A stretch of DNA of 40,390 nt from Mnemiopsis leidyi (lineage: Eukaryota; Ctenophora; Tentaculata; Lobata; Bolinopsidae). The notes beneath the pieces were generated by a model. It saw only the letters and a program-made list of their open reading frames with translations. It searched no databases and had not been told where the DNA came from. This document shows positions 21,016 through 32,898 of the stretch, piece by piece (the first letter of the stretch is position 1; each line of letters begins with the position of its first letter). The stretch covers positions 1 through 40,390 of the forward strand of contig JH153296.1 in NCBI GenBank assembly GCA_000226015.1. Reading direction: 5' to 3'. A program made the position numbers and the translations under genes.

Positions 21016-24000
21016 ATGAGATCGATATCGGAAGTACAAGATGTGCTGAGCCAGTATGGCAGGCTTGATAGTCTCCTGATCGGAGCCGCGATAACTGGTC
21101 TGTTTATCTGGTGGAAGAACAGAGCAGATAGGATAAATAGATACAGAATTGCAGTGCCTCCACTTCTTTCTAAACCTGTTAGTATATTGCGTAACTTTTT
21201 TCATAACTTGCAAAGCTTGAGAATCGCATGAGGTTCTCAATCAGGAATGCCAAGAATCGCACAATTCGTTGGTAAGGTGATTCTGGGACCACAGAGACGA
21301 ATTAATCTGACTCTGTATTTGGCAAAAATTTGATCCAAATCTAATAGACCGATATCAAATTTCTCGCATTATTTAAGGTGGGACTTTACTAAGCTTTTTG
21401 GGAACCAGACACCGTAGTTAAAATTTGATAAGGGAAACTGTAAAAAGAAAAAAAGGACGGCAATTTTTACCCGTGACGTAACTGAAAGGGTGCAATCTTG
21501 ATGTAGTTCTTTATTTTTTTCAAAATTGGTCTCGTCCGACTCTATAGATTTGAACTCTTCAGGTGTCAGACGAATGCCACCGATGCAGCATATTTGACAA
21601 AAATGATCCAGTGGTTAAATGGGATGATAATATTTACACTATTGGTCACCTTTTTGATAGAGGGCTTAGAGTTAACCCAGAGTAAGCGAATCTTCTATCA
21701 GGCTGCATTCATCAATAAGAAGGCTCTTTAACCGCTCTTTGATATTTCTAATTCTTTTGCTTCACGGTTGACAGTTATGTTCATTCGTTATTTGACCCTA
21801 GACCACCTATAAATTAATAAATCGATTCTTGATGAACGCATGGCCATTGAACTGAAGATTTTAGTATCTTAACCAGAAATTTTAAATTAAACTGAAGATT
21901 TTCTTTTAAGCAATCACTTAGCAACAACACTACAAAGACTTATTGCAGTGGTCAGGTGTTTGGATATAGAGTTGGTGATGGTCCCTATAACTGGATAACC
22001 TACAGAGAGGCAGAGAAAACTATACAGAGTTTTAGGAGAGGTCTTGTAAAGATTGGGCTTGCAGGTAGGGGGATTATAAAAACTTTCTTATTCAAAAAGT
22101 CTCGAATTTTCCGCTTTATTCCTTTGCAGTATTCAATCAGTATATAACAACTTACAGATCCTACTTAAATCAAATATGAACATTAATGACTCATATCTGT
22201 TTAGGAGGACAAGATAAATTAGTGGGGATATTTGCCAAGAATTCCCCTGAATGGCACATGTCAATGCAAGGGATAGTCGGAAATGGGAGCATCGCTGTCC
22301 CCTTGTACCAAACACTAGGTGTGAGGAATATGGATTTTGTAATTTTCATCGCTTAACAAAGATAAATTCTCAAAGCAGTAAAAATACATGCATATATTGA
22401 CTTTAAAACTGGCATGAAAGAGAGCAGTTTATCTTACAAACTCGCCATAGAGATGAACTTAATTTGCAGGTAAAAAAGCATTGCGATACATTCTCGCAGA
22501 AACGGAGCTAAAGACAGTTATTAGTGAAAACAGTGAGTGTCAAAAAACATTCCGGGTACATGCATCGAAGTTGATTCACTATTCTTTTGTCATAGTTAGA
22601 ATCTTGAGCTCAAATCAGCATTTCTCGTTTACGTACTACTACCATTCACGTTTTTTCAGCAAGTATTGAAAGACTGCTATCCTTTGTGAACAAAGAACAG
22701 ACGCATCTACAAACTGTAATCTCTATCGGCTCAGTGTCGTCATCAGATCTGAATAAGCTAAATCAGCTAGGTATACAGGTACCTGTTCATATGAACTGGC
22801 ATGTATTCATAAGCTAAATTAGCTATGTATTTATAAACTAAATTAGCTGGGTATACTCTATACAGGTACTTGTTCATATGAACTGGCATGTATTTATAAA
22901 CTAAATTAGCTATGTATTTATAAACTAAATCAGCTAGGTATACAGGTACCTGTTCATATGAACTGGCATGTATTCATAAGTTAAATTAGCTAGGTATTTA
23001 TATTAACTTAATTAGCTAGGTATACAGTTACCTGATCATATAAACTGGTATATAATGTATAGTGGGTTTTTAATCGTACTGCAGTTAAACTTAACAGAAA
23101 AATCGAGAACTCTAATCCAGGATTAAATACCAGCCTATTCCACCACTCATACTTCATGGTCATTTACACACAATTGCAGTGTTACCAATGGGGAGAGGTT
23201 TGTAAACTGGGTCTACAAGAGGAAAAGTTAACACACCTACCCACACCAAGTGAAGAGGATGTTGCTATCATCTGTTATACTAGTGGTAAGTATAAGCTTA
23301 TAAGTTGGTTCATTGAGGAACAGGGCATATTGACATAAATCTAACCAATCAGCATGATGCTGATGTCTAATACACAATAATAACCATTTACAAATCATCA
23401 AAATTGTAGAAAATTAATTTTAGGCACCACGGGAGAGCCGAAAGGAGCAATGATAACACACAAAAATGTCCTAGCTGCTTTCAAAGCGGGATGGAGAGGA
23501 CTATGGAAACATCAGCATATACTTACTAAAGACGATGTAAGTTCTTATTACTATGGAATCATCAGCATATATATCAGCATATATATATATATATATTCTT
23601 ATTGAATTTATCCAAAGCCATACTGGACCCACAAAGTTATAGGAGAAAATCCTAACTTGTTAAAATTGATCAGATTAAGTCGAGATTTGAGGGTGTGGCT
23701 AAGCAAAGGTCTAAACNNNNNNNNNNNNNNTTTTCATTACAGATAATAGTCTCCTATCTCCCACTCGCACATGTCTATGGTTTCATATCAGAATGCATTG
23801 TGCTGTACGTTGGAGGAAGTATAGGGTACTTCAGAGGTTAGTTTACTAACTCACCAGACAAAGATCGAAACAAAGATCATGTTTTTTTGCATTCGATACG
23901 ATGAGGTTACCCCTGCTGTTACGGAATTGAGTATATCGACATGGATATTCATTATTCTTATTTGCCAAACAATCAAAAATGATTTAGGAAGTAAACAGGC

Positions 24001-26502
24001 TTTCCGAAAAAGATAGTATCTTGGGTTGAGATAATGAGAGGATATTATCTTTTAAACAGTCTCAACCCCAGTAACTTCCACTTTCGAAGGTGACGTGACC
24101 CAACTGCTAAATGATATCATGGAGCTGAAACCGACAATATTTCCCGCTGTTCCCAGAGTCCTAAACAAAGTGTATGATAGGGTGTACGGCCAGCTGGAGT
24201 CCAAACCTGCTTTACTCAAGGTTTGCACATAAGCTATTCAAATTTCTGTTTAACACTCATGGTATTTCATCGAATTATGTATCTAATGAGCAAAAACTGA
24301 ACTGTAACATTTATAGGAACACTCTTTGAGCAAATAAATTCGACTCAACTTTTCATCTTGCTTTAGAGACTTTTCAACCATGCGGTGAGCAGCAAAGTAT
24401 CTGAAGTTGAAAATGGAATTATACGGAAAGACACAATCTGGGACAGACTATTTTTCTCAAAAATACAGGAGAAACTTGGAGGTAGAGTGAAGGTATATTC
24501 AAAATCATTCCTTTTTTATTCTCAATCCGTTAGAGCAAGTCTTTCAGTCAAGCTGAATTGACAGCTTGATATAAGATTTGTTCCCAAATTAGGTAATAAT
24601 GAGTGGTTCAGCCTCGATTCAGCCACATGTTATCCAATGGTTTAGAGCTGTACTTGGAGTCAACATCATCGAGGGCTATGGTCAGACAGAATCCACTGCA
24701 GCTACTTCATTATACCTTTTCGGGGATACAGTACCAGGTTTACAGGAATCTGACACTTTTGATATGATCTTTATATCTGATTTAGTCGCATGATTGTGAA
24801 TCAAGAACTCAAATCTTAATTGATCAATTTCTTTGTCATGGTTTGTGACAAACAATTTGAATTAATTGGCATATACTAAAACTGAAACATTGCGAAGCTT
24901 TGATATCGATAATTCTTCCTCGCCCTGCTACAGAGTGCAACTAGTCTATTATATAAGAGTGAAACTTGTCTCTCCAACTAGGTCACGTGGGTGTTCCTCC
25001 CCCTGAGTGGGAGATAAAACTGGTCGATGTCCCTGAGATGGGTTACTTTGTTCATGACGACAGAGGAGAAGTCTGTGTCAGAGGACCTGGTGTCTTCAAG
25101 GTAACAAACTGATGTATATCATGTTTTTACAAACTGATGTATATCATGTTACATGGTAAGATTAAAATAGGTCTTCGAATAGATAAAACAAGTCACCAAA
25201 CCACCCCTCCATTTTAGCGATTTCTACAATTGACTGTACATGCTCGAAATGAATTATTCTCAGGGTTATTTCAAACAAGACGCCAAGACGAGGCAGGTTC
25301 TTAAAGATGGCTGGTTGCACAGCGGAGATATCGGAACTTGGGTGACAGGAGGCAGACTGCAACTGATAGATCGGTAACACTTAAGCACTTAGTAACACTT
25401 ACAGCAAGATGCATTATTTAGCGACATGCACTTGAAGTTAAGGAACGGATTTTTGTTTAACTTGACTGAATTCTAAGCACTCATATGTCATGATTACTGA
25501 AGTTAAAAGGAACTTACCAAGTTCCTGAGATCCAATTCTAATCTGGAATAAAGATTAAATCCGATGCAGGAAAAAGAATATATTCAAACTATCTCAAGGG
25601 GAATATATTGCTCCGGAAAAGATAGAGCTGATATACGAAAGAAGTCCGTATGTTTCTCAGGTATCTCCAACGGTTTTGTCAGTGTTCATTGAATTACTTT
25701 GATTAAAGTTCACACATTTGTAAGGATATCAACCATATATAAGGATTTCAACCAACTGTAAGGATTTTTAAATTCTGCAAGGATTTCAAGCATCTTTAAG
25801 GAAATCTAAAGAAATCAGCATGTTTATAGCCATAGCTTCCCCATTGAAATTCCTGGAACCTGGGTGACTTGTTGCTGCGGTGTGGTTATCAACTACGAAA
25901 ATACAAATAATCTTGTTTCACCAGGTGTATGTGTACGGTGAGAGTTTAAAGTCCCACCTTATCGGACTAGTGATACTTGACGAGGTGTCACTGAAGGCCG
26001 AATGTCCTGAACAATTTCACCGTATTCCTGTAAAGGAGCTCCATCAGTCTCCTGAGTTCGAGAAATTCATACTAGAGTCACTGCGGTCTTTAGGGAAAGA
26101 GGACCTCTGTGGATTTGAACAGGTTAAGATCCTAAACTGGCATAAATCAAAGCGTATCAACTATTTAGAAACTATCGGCCTAGAATAGTGCCGGTGCTTT
26201 TTTGGTGGCTCTGTTGTGGCTCTACGTCAATGAATGTTTTACTTTTAGCCGATTTGTCAATAATCAATATGTATGATTATTAACACTGTTTGGTGATAGG
26301 TGATTCAGCTTATATCTAATCTATACTATCTGTAATCAATATTTTCTACATCCTCCAGGTCAAGAAGATCAAGCTCTGTCCAGAATCCCAAGCCTTCTCA
26401 GTAGAAAATGACATGCTCACCCCAACTTTCAAGAAGAGGCGGCACAACATATGCAAAAAATACAAAGACGTTCTATCTGCTTTATACAGTGAGGCTGTGT
26501 GA
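21016..26502 (+). CDS. ACSL: Long-chain fatty-acid-CoA ligase (ACSL1/5/6 type), complete, 17 exons
   Basis: Activates long-chain fatty acids (ATP + fatty acid + CoA to acyl-CoA + AMP + PPi) at the ER or outer mitochondrial membrane. Exons: 21016-21177, 21563-21681, 21949-22064, 22205-22318, 22470-22532, 22660-22778, 23180-23285, 23424-23536, 23743-23836, 24060-24220, 24367-24492, 24593-24737, 24982-25100, 25264-25373, 25570-25660, 25925-26122, 26359-26502. All phases agree; 2100 bases encode 699 residues, the usual ACSL length. Residues 20-34 ([14 protein letters not shown]) form the N-terminal membrane anchor. The ATP/AMP signature [11 protein letters not shown] is near 263-273, [10 protein letters not shown] follows, EGYGQTE is near 458-464, the hinge region GWLHSGDIG near 535-543, and the fatty-acyl CoA signature [14 protein letters not shown] near 561-574. 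No catalytic motif is missing. A 14-N gap lies inside one intron, not in coding sequence. Several introns begin with duplicated junction sequence. Confidence 0.97.
22754..23050 (+). repeat. Higher-order tandem repeat carrying an exon 3' end plus splice donor
   Basis: The ACSL exon end GCTAGGTATACAG and its donor GTACCTG (donor at 22779) recur with donors at 22866 and 22946, and once with the donor broken (CAG followed by TT, about 23028). Each is followed by TGTTCATATGAACTGGCATG. Short 24-bp half-units (AAACTAAATTAGCTATGTAT) alternate between them. The first extra copy would add 12 codons and then TAA. Confidence 0.9.
23717..23730. other. Assembly gap (14 N) in ACSL intron
   Basis: Fourteen N, 12 bases upstream of the exon at 23743. 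The flanking exons join in phase and no conserved ACSL segment is missing. Confidence 0.99.
25720..25815. repeat. Short degenerate tandem repeat in ACSL intron
   Basis: Four to five copies of a unit containing TAAGGATTTCAACCA with variable spacers, between exons 25570-25660 and 25925-26122. Confidence 0.7.
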
Positions 26503-26829
26503 TCCTTGATTGTGACTTTCTTCTTTTGAAGAGCTTATTCCGTTTAATCTCCTCGCCATTGGTCGCTGCGCCATTGATCCAGCATTGTTGTCGCGGAGTC
26601 CTTCAACTAATGCCCAACGATCGTGACCCATACTTTGGCGCATTAGGAAACAAATTTATTCAGATATCCGATTATTTTAGGTAGTGGTTTTTGTTATATG
26701 TCGGTTTGCGAAAAGATTGATATATCTGTTATTGGTATTCGTTTGATGATTTTACAAATTTTGATATTTATGATGGAAGCTATATGATATAATATAGCAT
26801 TTTTCAATATTGATTATTGATTTGATAAC

Positions 26830-26835
26830 AATAAA
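26830..26835 (+). promoter_or_regulatory. Candidate ACSL polyadenylation signal
   Basis: AATAAA, the first clear hexamer I see downstream of the ACSL stop (about 330 bp away), in AT-rich sequence. Position only; no transcript evidence. Confidence 0.35.
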
Positions 26836-26839
26836 AATT

Positions 26840-28044
26840 AAGATATTTGATATTTCGATACCGCCTATCGCCATCAATCTAACTTAACGATTAATTAATT
26901 ATTTGAACAACAATTTATAAAAATGAGACTTTATACAAGAATGACTAGCTGTGGTGTTTTATAAATTCACCAAATTTTCAGGTGCCAAAATAACAAAAAA
27001 CAGAAATCACGAGGCCGAAATACAGTATAACCTCCTAGTATTATAGTTCTAGTAGTATAGTAGTAGTATAGTAGAAGTGACTAAATATCTCCAAATAAGC
27101 AACAGTGGATACATTGGGTCATTGGTGTATGCAGTAGTGCAATCGGTTGTATATTGTACGCAGTTTTAAAAGCCGAATATTTCATCTCTTCTGCGCGTGC
27201 TAGAGACTAGAGAGGTAGTATAACTGTATGCTCAAGGTAAACAGAAAAATGACAGATTTGGATCGTTGATTTCTGTCCCGGTGTGTGGGTCGTAGTTTTA
27301 TTTTGATAACAAAAATCTAACGTTACAATGCTAATTTAAGAGTTCACACAAATTATAAATAATTCAATTTTTATGAGTAACCATGATTAGCATATATGAT
27401 CTAATAAAGAAAGCGAAAGAACTGATTGCTCTGACTTCTAGTCCAAGTAATGAATGTGCTAAAGACATTACATTACTGGTTTCCTCCAGGTGGTAGCCCT
27501 CATGGAATCAACATGGACTCTAATGACGTCATTCTTTTTCATCGTTATTTATCAGTGCCTCGTTAGAGAACAAGTGCCAAGTGGCGACACACCTATTTTG
27601 TTGAGCAATCATTAATGTCGTCAGTAAATACAATCATTAAGTAAAAAGTAAAGTAAGAGCACCAGCTTGGCTCATACCAAGAAGAATACCCCCACTTTAA
27701 GAATTAAGCAACGTAATAAAAATAGAGGAAAAAGGGAATAAAGTCACAAATTTTTAACCAATCCGGAGCTATACGCAGCACTGTTTTTTAGATTCTACTT
27801 GATAAAAATTTGTGACCCCTTCTCGAAATAACTTGTTCTCTATGATATACAAAAATAACGGGTATCGCAGCACATATATGTAAATATAAATATGTTATAA
27901 GCAGCCGTCAATGAACCCCCTTGTCTCTAATCCTTCCACGTGGACTGCAAAACATCCAGACGTTAAATTGTCCACAACTGGCAGTAAACTGAAACGTTGC
28001 CGTTGTATCCTGGTGAAATAGCATCAACGACATCTACAGGATAA
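26840..28044. other. Intergenic stretch between convergent genes
   Basis: Holds the 3' ends of ACSL (plus) and of the first cluster gene (minus). It contains a short AGTAGTATAGT repeat at about 27040-27075. No gene seen. Confidence 0.6.
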
Positions 28045-28950
28045 TCACTCCCTGCATATATTTTCGTCACTCAGATCATCCAAGGAACCAAGCATAAGAG
28101 CAGCACTGTAGCGACGTTGGGAAGTGGATGACAAGCTACTGGCCATCGAGGTTGTCCGAGGCAACGAAGGAGTGGAAAAGTTAAATAGAGAGTGTCTACG
28201 CTTTGTTGCTATTCCAAATTCATTTGATTTGTTTTTCTTTCTCTTAAAGCTCATGTGAAAGCTTTTAAATACCTTTGGCTTCTTTAATTTTCTTTTCTTA
28301 TGGGATTTACCAGTACCTTCAAGACTTGCTACTCCACTATCATTAGACTTCTTTGATCGTATTGAGTCCGTAGCCCTTAAACCATTGGCTGATGTACCTT
28401 CGTGTACGATTTCGGGAAGTTGCTCGTCTTCGGAAATAGCTTCTAGGTCAGGATCAGCTTCTTTAAGAATGACATTATTAGTTGAAGATGTGGCGTCATC
28501 TTCTGCAATATCTGCAGATCCACTCTGGGAGGCATCGTCCACATTTTGGATACCAGCTGTGTTTCCCTGAGAATGATTAGTGTCAGCATCCTTTAATTCA
28601 TCCTCATGATCATCAAGATTAAAACTCTTAACACACTTCCGATCCAAAGGAACTGGTGACAAAATCAAAGGTATTTTGGGTGAGCCCTTCTGGCTGTATC
28701 GAACTGAGCTATCCTTTGCTATATAGACCTTTCTTAGACTAGTGTCGGACGACAGAGAGATACCATCTATCTCATCCACGGGATACAGTTCTAGAGGCTG
28801 CACATCTGTTGCTCCATATCCAGTCTGATCATCGACTATCACGCCATCCTCGTTTTTGTGTCCAGAAGAACAAGTTGAGCCTCCACTCTTGCGACGTTTT
28901 CTTGGGCAACACAGCCAAAGTCCCAGACTTGACATCAACGTCGTTATCAT
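28045..28950 (-). CDS. TGYGATD-family protein 1 (unrecognised tandem family)
   Basis: I do not recognise this family. The protein has 301 residues in one exon. The N-terminus LWLCCPRKRRK (11-21) puts two adjacent cysteines between a short hydrophobic run and basic residues, as in S-palmitoylated membrane anchors. QTGYGATD is at 42-49. A Ser/Asp/Glu-rich, probably disordered body follows (60-210), then a Lys/Arg-rich block (216-252, KKPKVFKSF...FKRKK), a Ser/Thr-rich stretch, and the C-terminal motif RRYSAALMLGSLDDLSDENICRE split over 279-301. The second Met (residue 6, MSSLGLW) is an alternative start that aligns better with the other members. It is the most typical of the short members and is followed upstream by three relatives on the same strand. 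Confidence 0.85.
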   Translation of the reverse strand: MITTLMSSLGLWLCCPRKRRKSGGSTCSSGHKNEDGVIVDDQTGYGATDVQPLELYPVDEIDGISLSSDTSLRKVYIAKDSSVRYSQKGSPKIPLILSPVPLDRKCVKSFNLDDHEDELKDADTNHSQGNTAGIQNVDDASQSGSADIAEDDATSSTNNVILKEADPDLEAISEDEQLPEIVHEGTSANGLRATDSIRSKKSNDSGVASLEGTGKSHKKRKLKKPKVFKSFHMSFKRKKNKSNEFGIATKRRHSLFNFSTPSLPRTTSMASSLSSTSQRRYSAALMLGSLDDLSDENICRE

Positions 28951-30390
28951 GCACTTGTTGAGATGAATGTTACGAAAGTAGCAAACTTAATAGTGATTCA
29001 AAGAATTTATAGCTACCACTAAGGTAGGTGGCTCAAAAATAGTTTTCGAAAGGAAGATAAAATAACGGCAAATGGATGCGATTTAACGAAGAACACCTTA
29101 TGCAGTTAAGCAATCCAAAAATAAGTAAATATGATTTAAGTGCATGGATGAGTTCTAAAAGGAAAGCTGGATGTTTTCGACCAGCTGGACCATTCTCGAC
29201 CGTCCTTACAACTGTAAAATAAGAAACACATATCTATATTGATTTAATAGTAAAACCAAAAAAGACTGATTTTGACAGCACTAATTATGTACTATGGCAG
29301 AGCAAAGCTTGCTGGCATCAAATCGAAATGCATTTTCGGCAATGTGAAGAATGACAGGTTATAACACAAGACCAGAGCACAAGTCAACTATTTTTAACGA
29401 GGTCTCAATCATCTCAAATTTCCACGGTAATAGTCCCATGAGATGCATATTTTTAGAACGTAGCTACAGGTAAATACTAGTAGCTACTGTACTCAAACTG
29501 CTCGTTCTATGTCGAGAGTCAACCTCAAAAACGGCACTAGTGTGTTCGCATAGTCTTGGTCAGACATTCTAGGCGGTGCTTCATCGGCTAGATCAGGTGA
29601 ATTTAACTACTCAAATGGGAGCATAAGACCATAAGAAAAATATGATTCTACTTTATTAACAATTTATTCAGCAATGATTAAACTTAGTAGGTGGTGGAAG
29701 GAAAAATCAGCTGCTCCTAGCATCGTTTGAATAAAATGTGATTGACACTCAAAGATAAAATTCTATAATTAAATGCAGAAGTAGACTTCGCAAGTTTAAA
29801 AAGAGGCGAGGTGCTTTATGATGCCTAAAGTTGACAACACTCTTACATTAAATTCTTACATTGCTTCTTTATTGTGTGTTCTATGTTCCAATTTGATGTG
29901 ACCGACTATTATTGTGATGATACAGTCGATGATACACTGCAAACACAAGCTTGCCGTTATGAAGCTATGGTTCTATACTGCATTTACTCCAAGGCTTCAG
30001 GGAATTCTATGTTAATCCCAACGCGACCTATATATACTGCTCCCGTGTACTTGGCATGTCAAGAAATAAACTCAGTCAAACATTTGTTTACAATATTACA
30101 TTCGTCTGCAATATATTAACAGATACAATAATAAATGGTTAAATGTTATACATGAACACAACCAGAAACTATTTTCAGTTCTCTTTTCATAAGCTGATCA
30201 CAAACACGTATTGATAAACTGGTATGCCAATATTCTTTAACGAACTTGAGTTTTAAGCTACAACATCATTACCATTTTACATCAATGATTTGCTGATCTG
30301 GTGTTATTTTATCATTGAATTACAATATGCACTTAAGCACTTAAGCAAAAATTAGAACCTTTGACCCCGTTTTTATCGGGACCGGACCGA
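28951..30390. other. Intergenic stretch within the gene cluster
   Basis: Upstream region of cluster gene 1 and downstream region of gene 2. No further member, array or RNA gene seen. Confidence 0.6.
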
Positions 30391-31133
30391 TTAGGGAATA
30401 CCGTCAAAGGAATCATGATCGCTTAAGTTTCTGACACTACTGCGATCCTGCCAGAATTCACCTAATTTGGACCGATTCGATGAATCCCCCTTTTCCTTCT
30501 CTCTTCTATTGTTTCTTTTGCGAATTTTTTTGAATGTATTTAATACCTTGTTTTTCTTTTTTTCTTAATCGTTTGTCCATGACCATCGACATCCACGACC
30601 CTAAAACTACCAGTGCTTTTGGCATTCAAAGACAGATTTGAATAAACTGAATCTTTTCTTCCGAAATGATCAGGCAGTGAGGCAGCCTTCAACCTTTTCC
30701 TGTTCGCTTCTCTGCGGTTAATGCTATACGGAACAGACCACCTATCAATAGTAGAGGTGTCACCAACTAGCTCCATCAACTTTTCCTTTGACACTGCTAC
30801 ATTTGTCAGACTACTGCAAGTATCCAAGTCGAGGGAAGCATTACTTTCTATTTCACTTTCAACCTCACTTACACAGGAGTCTTGTTGTGCTCCACCTCCA
30901 CCCATTTCATCGGAACATTTGAGAAGTTCTGTAGCAGCATCAACATCATCTTTCTCATCTGTACTTGCCTCAGCGTTATCTTCGTCATTCTCAGATTGCC
31001 TTCTCGTTCTCAAACAGAAGATTCTGCAGATATAAAACACGCCTGACATTACCTTCGTTGAACTTTCATGCTGAGTGGAAAAGGAGTGGGTATTAGGTGG
31101 GTAATCGTTCATCAAAAGCAACATACATTGCAT
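30391..31133 (-). CDS. TGYGATD-family protein 2, divergent, broken by a one-base frameshift
   Basis: The frame runs from ATG 31133 (or, better, from Met29 at 31049, MSGVFYICRIFCLRTRR, which matches the Cys/basic N-termini of its neighbours) to a TAA at 30540-30542. Just before that stop lies an A-rich run (about 30551-30570). In the next frame coding continues without a stop to TAA 30391-30393, through KVLNTFKKIRKRNN, matching KVFKSF...FKRKK of gene 1, and ends SSVRNLSDHDSFDGIP. A single missing base in the A-run explains the break; sequencing error or a real mutation are both possible. The TGYGATD motif and the C-terminal CRE ending are absent, so this is a divergent member. Body acidic with SEVESEIESN. 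Confidence 0.7.
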
Positions 31134-32898
31134 TAAGGGAGACCACTGTTTTTAAATACACGGGTACCCGGTATATACTATTATACAATACTCAACCGTA
31201 TATAGATAATAAAAATTGTAAGTAAAACCTTTAAGAAATGAACCAAAACACTTATTTCGGATTTGCCATTAACTGCGAAATATACGACGTTCATTTAGCA
31301 AACTAATATGGAATAAGAAAAAAATCCAGAATCAAAATTGAAAAATTGGCTCATCAGAGATGTAATGAAGATCACTGTTCGACCAAAAACTTTATATTGA
31401 ATTTCCATGGCACACCCAGTCATGAGGTCCGATAAAATTTGATATTTGTTTGTACTTCGATCAAGCTGAGGTCATAACAGCTTTAACAGCTGGTACGACT
31501 ATCCACAGGATAAAACAACGGAATGAAGAACAAGCTTAAACACAGAAACTAAATACTGAACGCTCGTGTTCGTTGTTGATATAAAGACAATAAACTTGGA
31601 TGACTCAAAGTCAAATTGATACAATACTGATATACTCGAAATGAAAAAATTTCTACTCAAAAGAAAACATGAAACATATTTAGAGAAACGAATCTGCTTG
31701 ACGCAGAACGAAACACACAACACTGGCTGTTCACACGAATCCCGTTAACTAATTCGAAGTTGCGCTCACACACCTTCAAGGAGAACGCAATAATAAGGAC
31801 TAGTTGTGGATGTATCATTGTAGCAACACTTTCAAATGTTTGAACACACATTCCTCATTTACATGGGGCAAGTGTGTATGCCATGAGGAAAAGAGGATTT
31901 TGATGTAGTCTGCAGAGCTAGCTGATGAAGATCTTTACTGAAACACTCGACTGTATTCATTAATTTAGCTGAACATCCCTGATGCAGACAGAAGTTTGGT
32001 AAAAATTTGAAGATTGCAAGTCTGGCACAATTATAAGGTTCCAAGGTTGCATATAGACATTTCCTGTACCGTATATTTACTATCTTGACTACTAGCTTTG
32101 TAAACTAGTAGCTTTGTACTGTATACTTAGAAACTACTTAGAAACTATACATTTGCTTTTTAAAATAATGTTTTATGTGGAACAAAATCAAAAGCTCCGA
32201 AAATGGATCATAAATTTCATGGACGGCCGTAAAAGAGATGGTTGACATTCGGAATTTTACCGATAAAAACAATAATCATGATTTATCAGTGATGGTTTGA
32301 AATAAAGATAAAAATTATTGAATTCTTTAACTATAAACTTCAACAACAAACGCTATTTTTAAAAAAACCTATCAATTTTGGTGCTACAGTTATCTAAACT
32401 CTTACACTTATAAGTAGTTCAAGATAAGAAACTGACACTTTTAAGGTATAACACAAACAGTTCTGCAAACATTACGTACTTAAATAGGTTGTTATCATAT
32501 TCATTGCTCAACGTTACAGCCCTTAAATACCTAGCAATACCTGAAAAATCTACAAACGCGCCTTAAATAACGAGTGATACTTGAATAATCTACGAACGCG
32601 CCTGGTAGGCAACAAATCCTTGGAGAAACTTTATAGATGAGGATTAGGCAGAAAAAGGCAAAAATTTTGCATCAAAAAGGTCTAATACTGAAATACTTAT
32701 TTAAGAAATTACGATTTAAAAACCAAAATAGGGTTAAAAAGCCACAAGCATTTAATGATGAAAAATGGAATCTCCAAAGGCATAGCAAAAACACTACGAT
32801 TTACCAAACAAAACTCGAAAGATCACTCTCTGCACATTTGTACAGTACATGGCATATTGATTCAGCAATAAAAAAGAGGGTGAGCTAAAAGACATCTA
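31134..32898. other. Intergenic stretch within the gene cluster
   Basis: AT-rich. Several short open frames on both strands have no coding character. No recognised feature. Confidence 0.6.
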
